Below, in pieces: positions 27,222 through 34,974 of a stretch of DNA of 64,000 bases (position 1 is its first letter; every line of letters starts with the position of its first letter). The notes beneath the pieces are model-generated. The model was given only the letters and a program-made list of their open reading frames with translations, searched no databases and was not told the origin of the DNA. This DNA comes from an uncultured Bacteroidales bacterium (lineage in GTDB: Bacteria > Bacteroidota > Bacteroidia > Bacteroidales > WCHB1-69): contig CAJOFJ010000009.1 of NCBI GenBank assembly GCA_905233625.1, positions 78,492 through 142,491 on the forward strand, given 5' to 3'. Position numbers and translations under genes: made by a program.

Positions 27222-27251
27222 ACACGGTCGTGCTGTTTGACCGTGTTTTTG
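27222..27251. terminator. Rho-independent terminator hairpin
   Basis: ACACGGTC (27222-27229) pairs with GACCGTGT (27239-27246), with a 9-nt loop, a T-rich run after and an A-rich run before. It can serve either strand and separates the Panacea/64-residue genes from the minus-strand genes that follow. Confidence 0.7.
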
Positions 27252-27371
27252 TTTACCTTAATTCCGCGACAACAATTGAAGCGGTTATGAGGACGCAAGG
27301 ACGAAATTTGAGCGGAAAGCGTGCCCGGTCGCCCTATATAAAAAGAATTAGACTTTAAGCCACCATTAGTT

Positions 27372-27403
27372 TAACGTACCCAATATATCAGGTCATAAAA
27401 ACT
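27372..27403. repeat. 32-bp direct repeat bounding a small gene, copy A
   Basis: It matches copy B at 27725-27756 in 29 of 32 positions; the shared core is ATATCAGGTCATAAAAACT. It lies 8 bp beyond the stop of the minus-strand gene 27412-27717. Confidence 0.75.
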
Positions 27404-27411
27404 ATAGAGGA

Positions 27412-27717
27412 CTATTTGGAAAGGTATTGCTCAATCATATCATAGAAATGTAGTATCTCTTTGTCGAGGTCGTATGCCGTTTTTGCCCATGATGTGAACA
27501 TCACCATCAGCAGGTTGTAAGGCATATCAAATTCCTTGAAGTTATGAGCCACATAGGTAGCACATTCGCCTGAGAATATTCCTTCATGTTCGATATACAC
27601 CCTTTCCATATCCCAATACCAGGATGCAGGGAACATGTCAAATGGGCAGGTGTCCTCACCCTTGTAGTACCTGCATTGCTTAATAAGCTCTTTTTCTATT
27701 TCAGTTCGTTTGCCCAT
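27412..27717 (-). CDS. Small hypothetical protein in a repeat-bounded unit
   Basis: The 101-residue acidic protein has no signal peptide and no motif I recognise. It has a Cys pair (CRYYKGEDTCPFDMFPASWY), a further Cys (GECATYVAHNF) and an aromatic-rich helix (MVMFTSWAKTAYDLDKEILH). The gene fills the interval between two 32-bp direct repeats, and the next gene upstream ends at the second repeat in the same way, so the layout is cassette-like. It could be an immunity-type or stress protein; nothing in the sequence decides this. Confidence 0.6.
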   Translation of the reverse strand: MGKRTEIEKELIKQCRYYKGEDTCPFDMFPASWYWDMERVYIEHEGIFSGECATYVAHNFKEFDMPYNLLMVMFTSWAKTAYDLDKEILHFYDMIEQYLSK

Positions 27718-27724
27718 AGCATTC

Positions 27725-27756
27725 TAATGTACTCAAAATATCAGGTCATAAAAACT
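27725..27756. repeat. 32-bp direct repeat bounding a small gene, copy B
   Basis: Second copy of the repeat at 27372. It overlaps the last 11 bp of the upstream minus-strand gene (stop at 27746), so part of the repeat is coding in this copy. Confidence 0.75.
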
Positions 27757-28081
27757 TCTGAAGCCTTGTTTCATCATACATCTGAACCATTCCGATGTAG
27801 TCGGCGGCAATTTTAATTTTCGCATCATCTGTCACAATCCAATAGTCCTGAATGCGGTAAATGTCATCCACTTTCTCTACCTTGGCCCAAATTTGGCACG
27901 TGTAGGGATTTTCATTCTCCAGCTTGATAGCCGCCTTCAAAGCGTCTTTTTCAGTATTGAAGTGAGGGCATTCCTGAATGATGCTTTTTTGCGCCTCTGC
28001 AAAATCAGGATTAGCCCTCATCCGGCCTTGGGCGTTCTCATAAGTATATTCAAGTTCGTCTTGACTTATTCTACAATCCAT
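27746..28081 (-). CDS. Small hypothetical protein, NTF2/immunity-like size
   Basis: From ATG 28081 the protein is 111 residues: an N-terminal helix (ISQDELEYTYENAQGRMRAN), a Cys-containing helix (SIIQECPHFNTEKDALKAAI), then strands ending in YRIQDYWIVTDDAKIKIAAD. There is no signal peptide. It lies in tandem with the 101-residue gene, and its 3' end overlaps repeat copy B. I recognise no family. The paired small cytosolic genes behind repeats are the main clue to its nature. Confidence 0.6.
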   Translation of the reverse strand: MDCRISQDELEYTYENAQGRMRANPDFAEAQKSIIQECPHFNTEKDALKAAIKLENENPYTCQIWAKVEKVDDIYRIQDYWIVTDDAKIKIAADYIGMVQMYDETRLQKFL

Positions 28082-28136
28082 AGACAACTAAATCAATCCA
28101 TGTACAATTCACATTCCTCCAGTAAAGAAAGACAAT

Positions 28137-28676
28137 TTAATCTTGGACGAGACGAACAGGATAACCATGGCAACGGTCTAACCAGTCCACGTCCACTCCG
28201 CCCGAATGGATGCCAAGGAACCATGCACAATCCGAATTGTAGGATGTGGATGACCAATAGTGGCTATAGGAACCAACGCCACCCAAATTTCCATCGCAAT
28301 CACGGTAGCCTGCAGCAGGCAAAACAATGGAATTTCCATTTGTACCAGTCACTTTATAACCACCATTATTTTGCCATTCCCATGCACAATAAACTTTAAG
28401 TTCTTCCAACTGTTCCTTTGTTGGCAATTTGTCACCAAAAGCGCTGACAGCTTCCTCGTAGGTATAGAAACCATTGTATCCTCCAGTTTCATTAACAGAT
28501 TTCCACTTCGTGCCACTGGGAAGCCCCAAGTCCACATATCCGGCAGCAGTACCCCCGCCACCATCGGAATCGCCATTATTGTTGCCATTGTTTTTTACTT
28601 CGTCTTTTTTGCATGCTGTCATCAGCATCGCCATGGAAAAGACAAACACCGCTCCCAAAATAAAAAATCTTCTCAT
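28137..28676 (-). CDS. FISUMP-type lipoprotein
   Basis: The 179-residue protein has a lipoprotein signal (FSMAMLMTAC), an Asn/Gly/Asp-rich linker and a domain like the Fibrobacter succinogenes major paralogous domain: GYVDLGLPSGTKWKSVNETG, LPTKEQLEELK, IVLPAAGYRD, YSHYWSST and the C-terminal HGYPVRLVQD. These are exposed proteins of unknown function. It has its own -7 box at 28729-28736 on the minus strand. It is related to the two broken FISUMP genes at 42.8-47.6 kb. Confidence 0.78.
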   Translation of the reverse strand: MRRFFILGAVFVFSMAMLMTACKKDEVKNNGNNNGDSDGGGGTAAGYVDLGLPSGTKWKSVNETGGYNGFYTYEEAVSAFGDKLPTKEQLEELKVYCAWEWQNNGGYKVTGTNGNSIVLPAAGYRDCDGNLGGVGSYSHYWSSTSYNSDCAWFLGIHSGGVDVDWLDRCHGYPVRLVQD

Positions 28677-28728
28677 GTTAAATTGTATTGGTTATTAATA
28701 TCCGATTCATTCTATTCGATTTACCCTG

Positions 28729-28736
28729 CAAAAATA
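28729..28736 (-). promoter_or_regulatory. -7 promoter box of the FISUMP lipoprotein gene
   Basis: Minus-strand TATTTTTG, 52 bp upstream of the ATG at 28676 and directly after the terminator of the preceding fragment. Confidence 0.5.
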
Positions 28737-28737
28737 A

Positions 28738-28767
28738 AAAAAAAAGCCGTTACCCTCGGCAACGGCT
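28738..28767 (-). terminator. Terminator of the phage-like fragment
   Basis: On the minus strand AGCCGTT and AACGGCT form a stem with a 9-nt loop followed by a run of T residues. It lies 40 bp after the stop at 28807. Confidence 0.7.
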
Positions 28768-28806
28768 TCACACAAAACTCTAAAACATACTTTATGCGGC
28801 TGATTC

Positions 28807-29196
28807 CTATGTGGTTTCATTTTCGTTCTCATCCTCGTCCAGGTTGGTGGACTGCCCGATAAGGGAGTCCATGTCGCCTGTATAGATTTGGGCGGTGGGG
28901 GTGTCATAGACAAAAGAGAGGGTTGCGCCGTTGTTGTCGGTGACAGCCTTGCCGGAGCTGGCCTCCACGTTGTCGCCGATTTTAGCGCCACGGTCAGCGT
29001 CCCCCAGCATATGGACATTGCCGTTGTTGAGGCGGGCGAGGATGACGGTCTCGGAGTTCATCACCGAGGCGATGAAGCCGAGCAGTTTCGGCTTGAAGCC
29101 GGGGTGGTAGATTTCCAGGTTGTCTTTCATGAACTTGCCGCCGAAAGTGGTGTAGCAGACACTGTCGGTATATGCATCCCGAAGAGATGCCCCCTG
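28807..29196 (-). pseudogene. 5'-truncated phage-structural-like gene fragment joined to the pepP end
   Basis: The open frame runs back from its stop at 28807 to the pepP stop codon at 29197-29199, in the same frame, so it starts Gln-Gly-Ala-Ser-Leu-Arg directly after that stop. The only plausible start is the internal ATG at 29130 (107 residues), but the residues before it (YTTFGGKF) look like coding sequence, so the true N-terminus has been lost. The body (GFKPKLLGFIASVMN, MLGDADRGAKIGDNVEASSG, VTDNNGATLSFVYDT) resembles small structural proteins of Bacteroidota phages as I remember them. It keeps its own terminator. Probably a remnant. Confidence 0.5.
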
Positions 29197-30450
29197 TTAT
29201 AAATCCAATCCTTCAAACAAATCTATCGGTTTGTCGGCAACGACGACATCGGTTTCGATGCGCACGCCAATGCCTTCTTCGGCGATATAGATGCCGGGCT
29301 CGCAACTCAGCACCATGCCGGGCTGGAATACCCAATCGCGCTCACCTACGTCGTGAACGTCCAGACCAATGAAATGGCTGGTGTTGTGCATGTAGTATTT
29401 CTTGAATAGCGGCTTGTTCGGGTCTTGTTTTTTCACATCCTCTTCGGTGTAAAGTCCGAGCTTGATGAGCTCCTCATCCATTCTTTTGAAGACAAAATCG
29501 TTGATTTTGTGGATGGTCATGCCGGGAGTAAATTTCGGGATGGTGTCCTTATAAATAGATAGGACAGCATCGTAAACGGCTTGCTGGCGAGGGGTGAATT
29601 TTCCGTTGACGGGAATGGTGCGGCTACAGTCGCCGGCATAGTTGGCATACTCTGCCCCGAAATCCATCAGCAGCATGTCACCGTCCTGCATCATCTTGTC
29701 ATTTTTAATATAATGTAAGATGCAGGTGTCGGCACCGGAGGCACAGATAGGGGCGAAGGAATGCCCGCTGGCACCGTTGCGCATCATTTCGTATATTAGC
29801 TCGGCTTCCACCTCGTACTCGTACATGCCGGGTTTGACGGAGGCTTTGGCACGTCTGAATGCCTTGGCGGTGATGTCGCAGGCTTTCTTCAGGGCTTCCA
29901 GTTCCTCAGGCTGCTTCACGGCACGCAAAGGATTGATAATGGGAGCCAGACGACGGTAATTGTGCAAAGGATAGTCCTTCTTCAACTGCTCGGCCATGCG
30001 TACTTCACGGGTGGGGAAGCTGTTCTTGGAACGTGAGCTTTCTGGCAGGTGCAGATATACATTTTTAGCATAGAAAAGCATGTTGTTAAGCGTGCTTTCG
30101 AAATCCTCTGCAAAAACCACGGTCTTAATGCCTGAAATAGCGGTGGCTTGTTCTTTGCTCAGTCGGTGCCCGAACCAGGTGATCATTTCGGGGCTCGGGT
30201 TCTTGATGAACAGCACTTCGCGGCAGTTAGGATCTGGATGCCACGGGGCCAATGCCAGACAAGTCTCTTCCTGGTCGATACCGCAGAGGTAGAGCAGGGG
30301 GGAGTTCTGCCGGAAGGGGTGGGTGGTGTCTCCGCAACGGGGATATTCGTCGTTGGAGGTGAGCAACACGATGGAGTCTTCCTCAATTTCCTGAATCAGA
30401 CGCTTTCTGTTGCGGATGTAAAAGTCTTGATGAAGGGGTTGGTATCTCAT
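29197..30450 (-). CDS. pepP: Xaa-Pro aminopeptidase (M24B)
   Basis: The 417-residue protein has the N-terminal creatinase-like domain and an M24 pita-bread domain with all five metal ligands: Asp in LLMDFGAEYANYAGD (two Asp), His in HNTSHFIGLDVHD, Glu in LSCEPGIYI and Glu in GVRIETDVVV. It removes N-terminal residues preceding proline. The C-terminus stops soon after the last ligand (DKPIDLFEGLDL), shorter than usual, and the following DNA continues in frame as a phage-like fragment, so its end may have been replaced by recombination. Confidence 0.9.
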   Translation of the reverse strand: MRYQPLHQDFYIRNRKRLIQEIEEDSIVLLTSNDEYPRCGDTTHPFRQNSPLLYLCGIDQEETCLALAPWHPDPNCREVLFIKNPSPEMITWFGHRLSKEQATAISGIKTVVFAEDFESTLNNMLFYAKNVYLHLPESSRSKNSFPTREVRMAEQLKKDYPLHNYRRLAPIINPLRAVKQPEELEALKKACDITAKAFRRAKASVKPGMYEYEVEAELIYEMMRNGASGHSFAPICASGADTCILHYIKNDKMMQDGDMLLMDFGAEYANYAGDCSRTIPVNGKFTPRQQAVYDAVLSIYKDTIPKFTPGMTIHKINDFVFKRMDEELIKLGLYTEEDVKKQDPNKPLFKKYYMHNTSHFIGLDVHDVGERDWVFQPGMVLSCEPGIYIAEEGIGVRIETDVVVADKPIDLFEGLDL

Positions 30451-30498
30451 ATTGTTTGTGTTTTATGTGCTAAATTAAGTTAAGAATTAAGAACTGAG

Positions 30499-30618
30499 AA
30501 TTAAGAGTTAAGAATGTTGAACTGTTGATTTGTTGAGCTGTTGAATTGTTAATTCCCCTTCTTTTAGAAGGGGTGCCCGAAGGGCGGGGTAGTGTAAGTT
30601 TATAGTTCTTAGTTCTTA
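30499..30618 (+). repeat. Composite inverted repeat flanking lptB, left copy
   Basis: It contains a 66-bp block (30532-30597) identical to the reverse complement of 31467-31532, plus shared outer words AATTAAGAGTTAAGAATGTT and TTTATAGTTCTTAGTTCTTA. The block includes the 44-nt GC-rich element at 30551-30594 (copy 4). Confidence 0.85.
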
Positions 30619-30658
30619 GTCATCTGCCACCTACTACCTGCAACCTGCTACCTAATGT

Positions 30659-31390
30659 TTATTTCCTCAACTCAAAATTACTCCCCAGATACACCTTCCT
30701 CACCTGCGGGTCGGCGGCCAGTTCCTCGGCGGTGCCGGCTTTCAGCACGCTGCCCTCGAAGAGCAGGTAGGCGCGGTCGGTGATGGACAGGGTCTCGTGG
30801 ACGTTGTGGTCGGTGATGAGGATGCCGATGTTCTTGTCCTTCAGCTTGGCTACAATGGTCTGGATGTCTTCCACCGCGATGGGGTCAACGCCGGCAAAAG
30901 GCTCGTCCAAAAGGATGAACTTCGGATTGGAGGCCAGACAGCGGGCGATTTCGCAGCGGCGACGCTCGCCACCTGACAGGTTGCTACCCTTGTTCTTCCG
31001 CACTTTCTGCATGTTGAACTCCGAAATCAGCTCTTCCAGGCGGTCCTTCTGCTCCTCTTTGCTCATGCCTGTGAACTCCAATATAGCTTTGATATTATCC
31101 TCCACACTAAGACTACGGAATACAGAAGCCTCTTGTGGCAGGTAGGCGATACCCAACTGCGCCCGTTTGTACATGGCCATGCCGGTGATGTCATTGTCGT
31201 CCAGGAAAATCTTGCCTTCCAATGGCTGGATAAGCCCCACAATCATATAAAAGGAGGTGGTTTTGCCGGCACCGTTAGGACCGAGCAGTCCTACAATCTC
31301 TCCTTGTTTCACATTGATGGAGACATGGTTCACCACGGTACGGTGCTTGTATTGTTTGACTAAATTGTCGGTTCGGATGGTACTTATCAT
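30659..31390 (-). CDS. lptB: LPS export ABC transporter ATP-binding protein LptB
   Basis: The 243-residue protein has Walker [21 protein letters not shown]-loop [20 protein letters not shown], signature [20 protein letters not shown], Walker [21 protein letters not shown] and switch His ITDHNV, with the LptB-specific C-terminal part ([20 protein letters not shown]). It powers lipopolysaccharide extraction from the inner membrane together with LptF/G, a member of which is coded at 53648. The gene is alone between inverted copies of a composite repeat. Confidence 0.93.
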   Translation of the reverse strand: MISTIRTDNLVKQYKHRTVVNHVSINVKQGEIVGLLGPNGAGKTTSFYMIVGLIQPLEGKIFLDDNDITGMAMYKRAQLGIAYLPQEASVFRSLSVEDNIKAILEFTGMSKEEQKDRLEELISEFNMQKVRKNKGSNLSGGERRRCEIARCLASNPKFILLDEPFAGVDPIAVEDIQTIVAKLKDKNIGILITDHNVHETLSITDRAYLLFEGSVLKAGTAEELAADPQVRKVYLGSNFELRK

Positions 31391-31435
31391 ATTAGGTTAC
31401 AGGTTTCAGGTTACAGGGGTTAGTAAGTTAAGAAT

Positions 31436-31554
31436 TAAGAACTAAGAACTATAAACAATTCAACAATTACACTACCCCGCCCTTCGGGCACCCCTTCTAA
31501 AAGAAGGGGAATTAACAATTCAACAGCTCAACAAAACATTCTTAACTCTTAATT
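31436..31554 (-). repeat. Composite inverted repeat flanking lptB, right copy
   Basis: Reverse-complement partner of 30499-30618, with an 11-nt TTGTTGAATTG-type addition in one arm. It contains GC-rich element copy 5 at 31470-31513. Confidence 0.85.
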
Positions 31555-31567
31555 TTTAGTTCTTAGT

Positions 31568-31963
31568 TTATTTTTCACTTTCTGCTTTTACCCGGTCGGC
31601 AATCATATCTACCAGATTCTGCAATGGCTTATGCACTATGGCACTCAGGAAAATTGGGACTTCGGCATCGATGTCGGCGTGCAGGTCGGTACCATCGTCT
31701 TTGCCATCCATGAATATGGCGATGCTCACCGGAATGTTCTTGTCATTGCCGGCGTTATATATGATTTTTGATTCGGACTTCTCCGCGATGGTTAGTCGCA
31801 TGGTGGCAACTCCCGGAATGGCAAACTGGCAGTAATCCTCGCCAGCTTCCCAGTCCTTGATCTGTTCGGGAAGGAATTTTTCAAAATAGCTTAAATTACA
31901 CAATTTGTCGTAAATGTCACGGTTGTTAGCCTGCACATGAATGGTTTTTCCACTAACTTTCAT
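31568..31963 (-). CDS. SRPBCC-family (START-like) protein
   Basis: The 131-residue protein begins with the strand GKTIHVQANNRDIYDKL and continues with alternating strands and a long C-terminal helix (LQNLVDMIADRVKAESEK), the layout of a Bet v1/SRPBCC hydrophobic-pocket fold. Members bind lipids, cofactors or act in polyketide or stress pathways; none can be chosen here. It has a -7 box at 31983-31990 and no signal peptide. Confidence 0.65.
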   Translation of the reverse strand: MKVSGKTIHVQANNRDIYDKLCNLSYFEKFLPEQIKDWEAGEDYCQFAIPGVATMRLTIAEKSESKIIYNAGNDKNIPVSIAIFMDGKDDGTDLHADIDAEVPIFLSAIVHKPLQNLVDMIADRVKAESEK

Positions 31964-31982
31964 ACTTATATTATTTAGTTTG

Positions 31983-31990
31983 CAAAGATA
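31983..31990 (-). promoter_or_regulatory. -7 promoter box of the SRPBCC gene
   Basis: Minus-strand TATCTTTG, 19 bp upstream of the ATG at 31963. Confidence 0.55.
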
Positions 31991-32027
31991 AAGAAAAATA
32001 TTGAATGTTGGTGCTTTCGATTTTTCG

Positions 32028-32125
32028 TTTATACGTTAAGGCGTTAAGACATGCACTGCGTGCATTCGTTAAGACGAAATCCATCTTCACGCCTCCACGT
32101 CTCCACGTCTTCACGTCTCCACGAA
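32028..32125. repeat. ACGTTAAGAC / GTCTTAACG repeat cluster, copy 2
   Basis: It shares with 15340-15428 the ordered words ACGTTAAG, GTTAAGACATGCACTGCGTG, CATTCGTTAAGA and several CACGTCTCCACGTCT-type units. It lies in the gap between two divergent genes. Confidence 0.7.
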
Positions 32126-32175
32126 TACATTCATTAGCACATTAACTAATTTGCACATTTACTCATTATTTTTCG

Positions 32176-32183
32176 TATTTTTG
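32176..32183 (+). promoter_or_regulatory. -7 promoter box of rfbD
   Basis: TATTTTTG, ending 23 bp before the ATG at 32207. Confidence 0.55.
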
Positions 32184-32206
32184 CATTTTCAAATGAATAG
32201 AAAGCA

Positions 32207-33073
32207 ATGAGCAATATTTTGATAACGGGGGCCAACGGACAGTTGGGTTGTTGTTTGCGGGACTTGTCGCATGGTGATGAACGGAACCGCTATTTTTATA
32301 CCGATGTGGACGAGTTGGATATCACCAGTTTGGATCAGGTGGAGGATTATGTGTCGAAGCATGACATTGAGGTGATTATCAATGCGGCGGGATACACGGC
32401 AGTGGACAAGGCTGAGCAAGATGAGGAACGTTGTTTCCTGATCAATGCTGAGGCAACTCGCAACTTGGCTCAGGTGACCAAACGCCACGAGATTTTTTTG
32501 GTGCATATTTCTACCGATTATGTGTTTGATGGTAATGTGGACACTCCGCATAAACCTGACGACCCGATTAATCCGCAGTCGGTATACGGCAAGTCGAAGG
32601 CTGCCGGTGAGCAGGCTATTTTTGAGGCGGACTGCCATGCGGTGATTATCAGAACTTCATGGCTGTATTCTGAATACGGTGGCAATTTCGTGAAGACGAT
32701 GTTGCGCTTGGGTCGCGAGAAGGATGAGCTCCGGGTGGTGGATGACCAGATTGGCGGTCCTACGTATGCCGGTGACTTGGCTCAGCTGATTCTGACCATC
32801 ATGCGGCAACGCGATTTTGTCGAAGGAACGAAAATCTATCATTTTGCCGACCAGGGAGCCGTGTCGTGGTGCGATTTTGCGCGTCAGATTATGAGAAATG
32901 CCTCATTGTCGTGCAAAGTGATGCCGATTAGCACGGCCGAATACGGGGCTGCTGCACCGAGACCTGCTTTCTCTGTTTTTGACTTAAGTGCTGTTATTCA
33001 AGACTTTAGCATTGAAATCCCCCAATGGCGGGATAGTTTGCAGAAATGTATGCAAAAGATTGGTAATCAATAA
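32207..33073 (+). CDS. rfbD: dTDP-4-dehydrorhamnose reductase
   Basis: The 288-residue protein has the RfbD/RmlD pattern: Rossmann motif ILITGANGQLGCCLRD, ELDITSLDQVEDYV, VIINAAGYTAVDKAEQDEE, HISTDYVFDG with the catalytic Tyr in PQSVYGKSKAAGE, and IRTSWLYSEYGGNFVKTML. It makes dTDP-L-rhamnose from the 4-keto intermediate using NAD(P)H. The other rhamnose genes (rfbA, B, C) are not in this window. Confidence 0.92.
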   Translation: MSNILITGANGQLGCCLRDLSHGDERNRYFYTDVDELDITSLDQVEDYVSKHDIEVIINAAGYTAVDKAEQDEERCFLINAEATRNLAQVTKRHEIFLVHISTDYVFDGNVDTPHKPDDPINPQSVYGKSKAAGEQAIFEADCHAVIIRTSWLYSEYGGNFVKTMLRLGREKDELRVVDDQIGGPTYAGDLAQLILTIMRQRDFVEGTKIYHFADQGAVSWCDFARQIMRNASLSCKVMPISTAEYGAAAPRPAFSVFDLSAVIQDFSIEIPQWRDSLQKCMQKIGNQ

Positions 33074-33109
33074 TTTAAGATTTTTCATCTGAAAAAAGTG
33101 AAAAAAAAA

Positions 33110-33151
33110 TTACTTGACATATTGCCAAGTAAAAAAAAAGATGTATTTTTG
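33110..33151 (+). promoter_or_regulatory. Promoter of tRNA-Thr and tuf with an embedded inverted repeat
   Basis: TTG (33122-33124), 19 bp, then TATTTTTG (33144-33151). A 7-bp perfect inverted repeat TTACTTG...CAAGTAA (33110-33116 and 33126-33132) spans the -33 region and could be an operator. The run of A residues on both sides suggests a strong UP-like context. Confidence 0.6.
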
Positions 33152-33204
33152 CAGACCCAAAAAGAAAGAGTTTTAGGGCACGTTCTTTGCATGTGATTTA
33201 ATAA

Positions 33205-33276
<72 letters not shown>

Positions 33277-33337
33277 CTTTTTTTATAGATTTTTCATTCA
33301 GCAAAATAATTTATTAAAAACCTTAATTTATAAGAAA

Positions 33338-34525
33338 ATGGCAAAAGAAAAATTTGATCGTTCGAAACCACACGTAAACGTTGGTACAATTGGTCACATC
33401 GACCACGGTAAAACCACTCTGACCGCAGCTATCACCACTGTATTGGCTGCCAAAGGTTTGTCAGAAGTAAGAAGCTTCGATTCTATCGATAACGCTCCCG
33501 AGGAAAAGGAACGTGGTATTACCATTAACACTGCTCACGTTGAGTATCAGACTGCTAACCGTCACTATGCTCACGTTGACTGCCCTGGTCACGCTGACTA
33601 TATCAAGAACATGGTAACTGGTGCCGCTCAGATGGACGGTGCTATCCTGGTTGTTGCTGCTACCGATGGTCCTATGCCTCAGACAAGAGAGCACATCCTT
33701 CTAGCAAAGCAGGTAGGTGTTCCTAGAATGGTTGTTTTCATGAACAAGGTTGACATGGTGGATGACCCCGAATTGTTAGACCTCGTTGAAATGGAAGTTC
33801 GTGAACTGTTGTCATTCTATGGTTTCGACGGTGATAATACTCCTATCATCCGCGGTTCTGCTCTGGGTGGTTTGAACCAAGAGCCGAAGTGGGTTGAGAA
33901 AATCATGGAACTCATGGATGCAGTTGACAGCTGGATTCCGCTTCCTGGCCGTGACAAAGATAAAGACTTCCTCATGCCTATCGAAGACGTGTTTTCAATC
34001 ACCGGTCGTGGTACCGTTGCTACCGGTAGAATTGAAACCGGTATCGTTCACACTGGCGATCCCGTTGATATCATCGGTATGGGCGCTGAAAAACTGAAAT
34101 CAGTTGTTACCGGTGTTGAAATGTTCCGCAAGATTTTGGACGAAGGTGAAGCTGGCGATAACGTAGGTTTGCTGCTCCGTGGTATCGACAAAGACGAAAT
34201 CCGTCGTGGTATGGTAATCGCAAAACCAGGTTCAATTAAACCTCACAAAGAATTCAAGGCTGAAGTTTATATCCTGAAGAAAGAAGAAGGTGGTCGTCAC
34301 ACCCCGTTCCACAACAAATATCGTCCTCAGTTCTACTTCCGTACAACTGACGTTACCGGCGAAATCATTCTGCCCGACGGCGTAGAAATGGTAATGCCTG
34401 GCGATAACTTGACCATCACTGTGAAACTGTTATCAGAAATCGCTATCAACAAGGGTCTGCACTTCGCTATCCGTGAAGGTGGTAGAACCGTTGGCGCTGG
34501 TCAGGTAACCGACATCTTAGACTAA
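33338..34525 (+). CDS. tuf: Elongation factor Tu
   Basis: The 395-residue protein is complete EF-Tu: [15 protein letters not shown] (P-loop), the switch I segment [35 protein letters not shown] for guanine recognition, and domains 2 and 3 through [14 protein letters not shown]. It delivers aminoacyl-tRNA to the ribosome. tRNA-Thr precedes it and tRNA-Trp follows. Confidence 0.97.
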   Translation: MAKEKFDRSKPHVNVGTIGHIDHGKTTLTAAITTVLAAKGLSEVRSFDSIDNAPEEKERGITINTAHVEYQTANRHYAHVDCPGHADYIKNMVTGAAQMDGAILVVAATDGPMPQTREHILLAKQVGVPRMVVFMNKVDMVDDPELLDLVEMEVRELLSFYGFDGDNTPIIRGSALGGLNQEPKWVEKIMELMDAVDSWIPLPGRDKDKDFLMPIEDVFSITGRGTVATGRIETGIVHTGDPVDIIGMGAEKLKSVVTGVEMFRKILDEGEAGDNVGLLLRGIDKDEIRRGMVIAKPGSIKPHKEFKAEVYILKKEEGGRHTPFHNKYRPQFYFRTTDVTGEIILPDGVEMVMPGDNLTITVKLLSEIAINKGLHFAIREGGRTVGAGQVTDILD

Positions 34526-34543
34526 TACTGAAATTCAGTATAC

Positions 34544-34571
34544 CAAAGGGCTGACGTACTGCCAGCCCTTT
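34544..34571 (+). terminator. Hairpin between tuf and tRNA-Trp
   Basis: AAAGGGCTG (34544-34552) pairs with CAGCCCTTT (34563-34571). No U-run follows, so it is more likely a processing or attenuation hairpin than a full terminator. A smaller one, ATACTGA/TCAGTAT, lies just before at 34524-34540. Confidence 0.5.
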
Positions 34572-34576
34572 GTCTC

Positions 34577-34650
34577 AGGAGAGTAGTTTAATGGTAGAAC
34601 AGTGGTCTCCAAAACCATCAGTGAGAGTTCGATTCTTTCCTCTCCTGCCA
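34577..34650 (+). tRNA. tRNA-Trp (anticodon CCA)
   Basis: Acceptor AGGAGAG/CTCTCCT, D arm GTTT...GAAC, anticodon stem GTGGT/ACCAT with loop CTCCAAA, T arm GAGAG-TTCGATT-CTTTC, discriminator G and encoded CCA at 34648-34650. Confidence 0.94.
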
Positions 34651-34657
34651 TAACAAA

Positions 34658-34690
34658 AACGAGGACGTAACAGTCCTCGTTTTTTATTTT
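34658..34690 (+). terminator. Terminator of the tRNA-Thr/tuf/tRNA-Trp unit
   Basis: Perfect 9-bp stem AACGAGGAC/GTCCTCGTT with a 6-nt loop, followed by TTTTATTTTT. Confidence 0.9.
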
Positions 34691-34948
34691 TCTTGTGGGA
34701 ATATTAGCATACATCATAAAAAATTCGTTGATACATATTTTTCAAGAAATCAAAGCTTTTAACCTTCAAAATAATTTTTTAAGCTTGACTTATAAAAGAG
34801 TGTGACTTTCCCTGAAAAAGGTTGACAGATTTGGGAAGGTTAAACTAAATTGATTTACATTGTTTCGTTCATATCACTGAACAGGAATTTGCTAATTGAC
34901 GAATTTGCTAATTTGCTAATTAACGAATTCTCCTATCATTTTTTTTTG
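34691..34948. other. Gene-free AT-rich gap after the tuf unit
   Basis: No reading frame or structured RNA is recognised. The last ~60 bp carry GCTAATTTGCTAATT-type words. The secE/nusG genes that commonly follow tRNA-Trp in this phylum are absent. Confidence 0.6.
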
Positions 34949-34956
34949 TACCTTTG
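34949..34956 (+). promoter_or_regulatory. -7 promoter box of the YD-repeat gene
   Basis: TACCTTTG. It covers the TTG at 34954 that would otherwise give a longer protein, so the real start is the ATG at 34975. Confidence 0.65.
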
Positions 34957-34974
34957 CAGGTTAATTTCATTATT

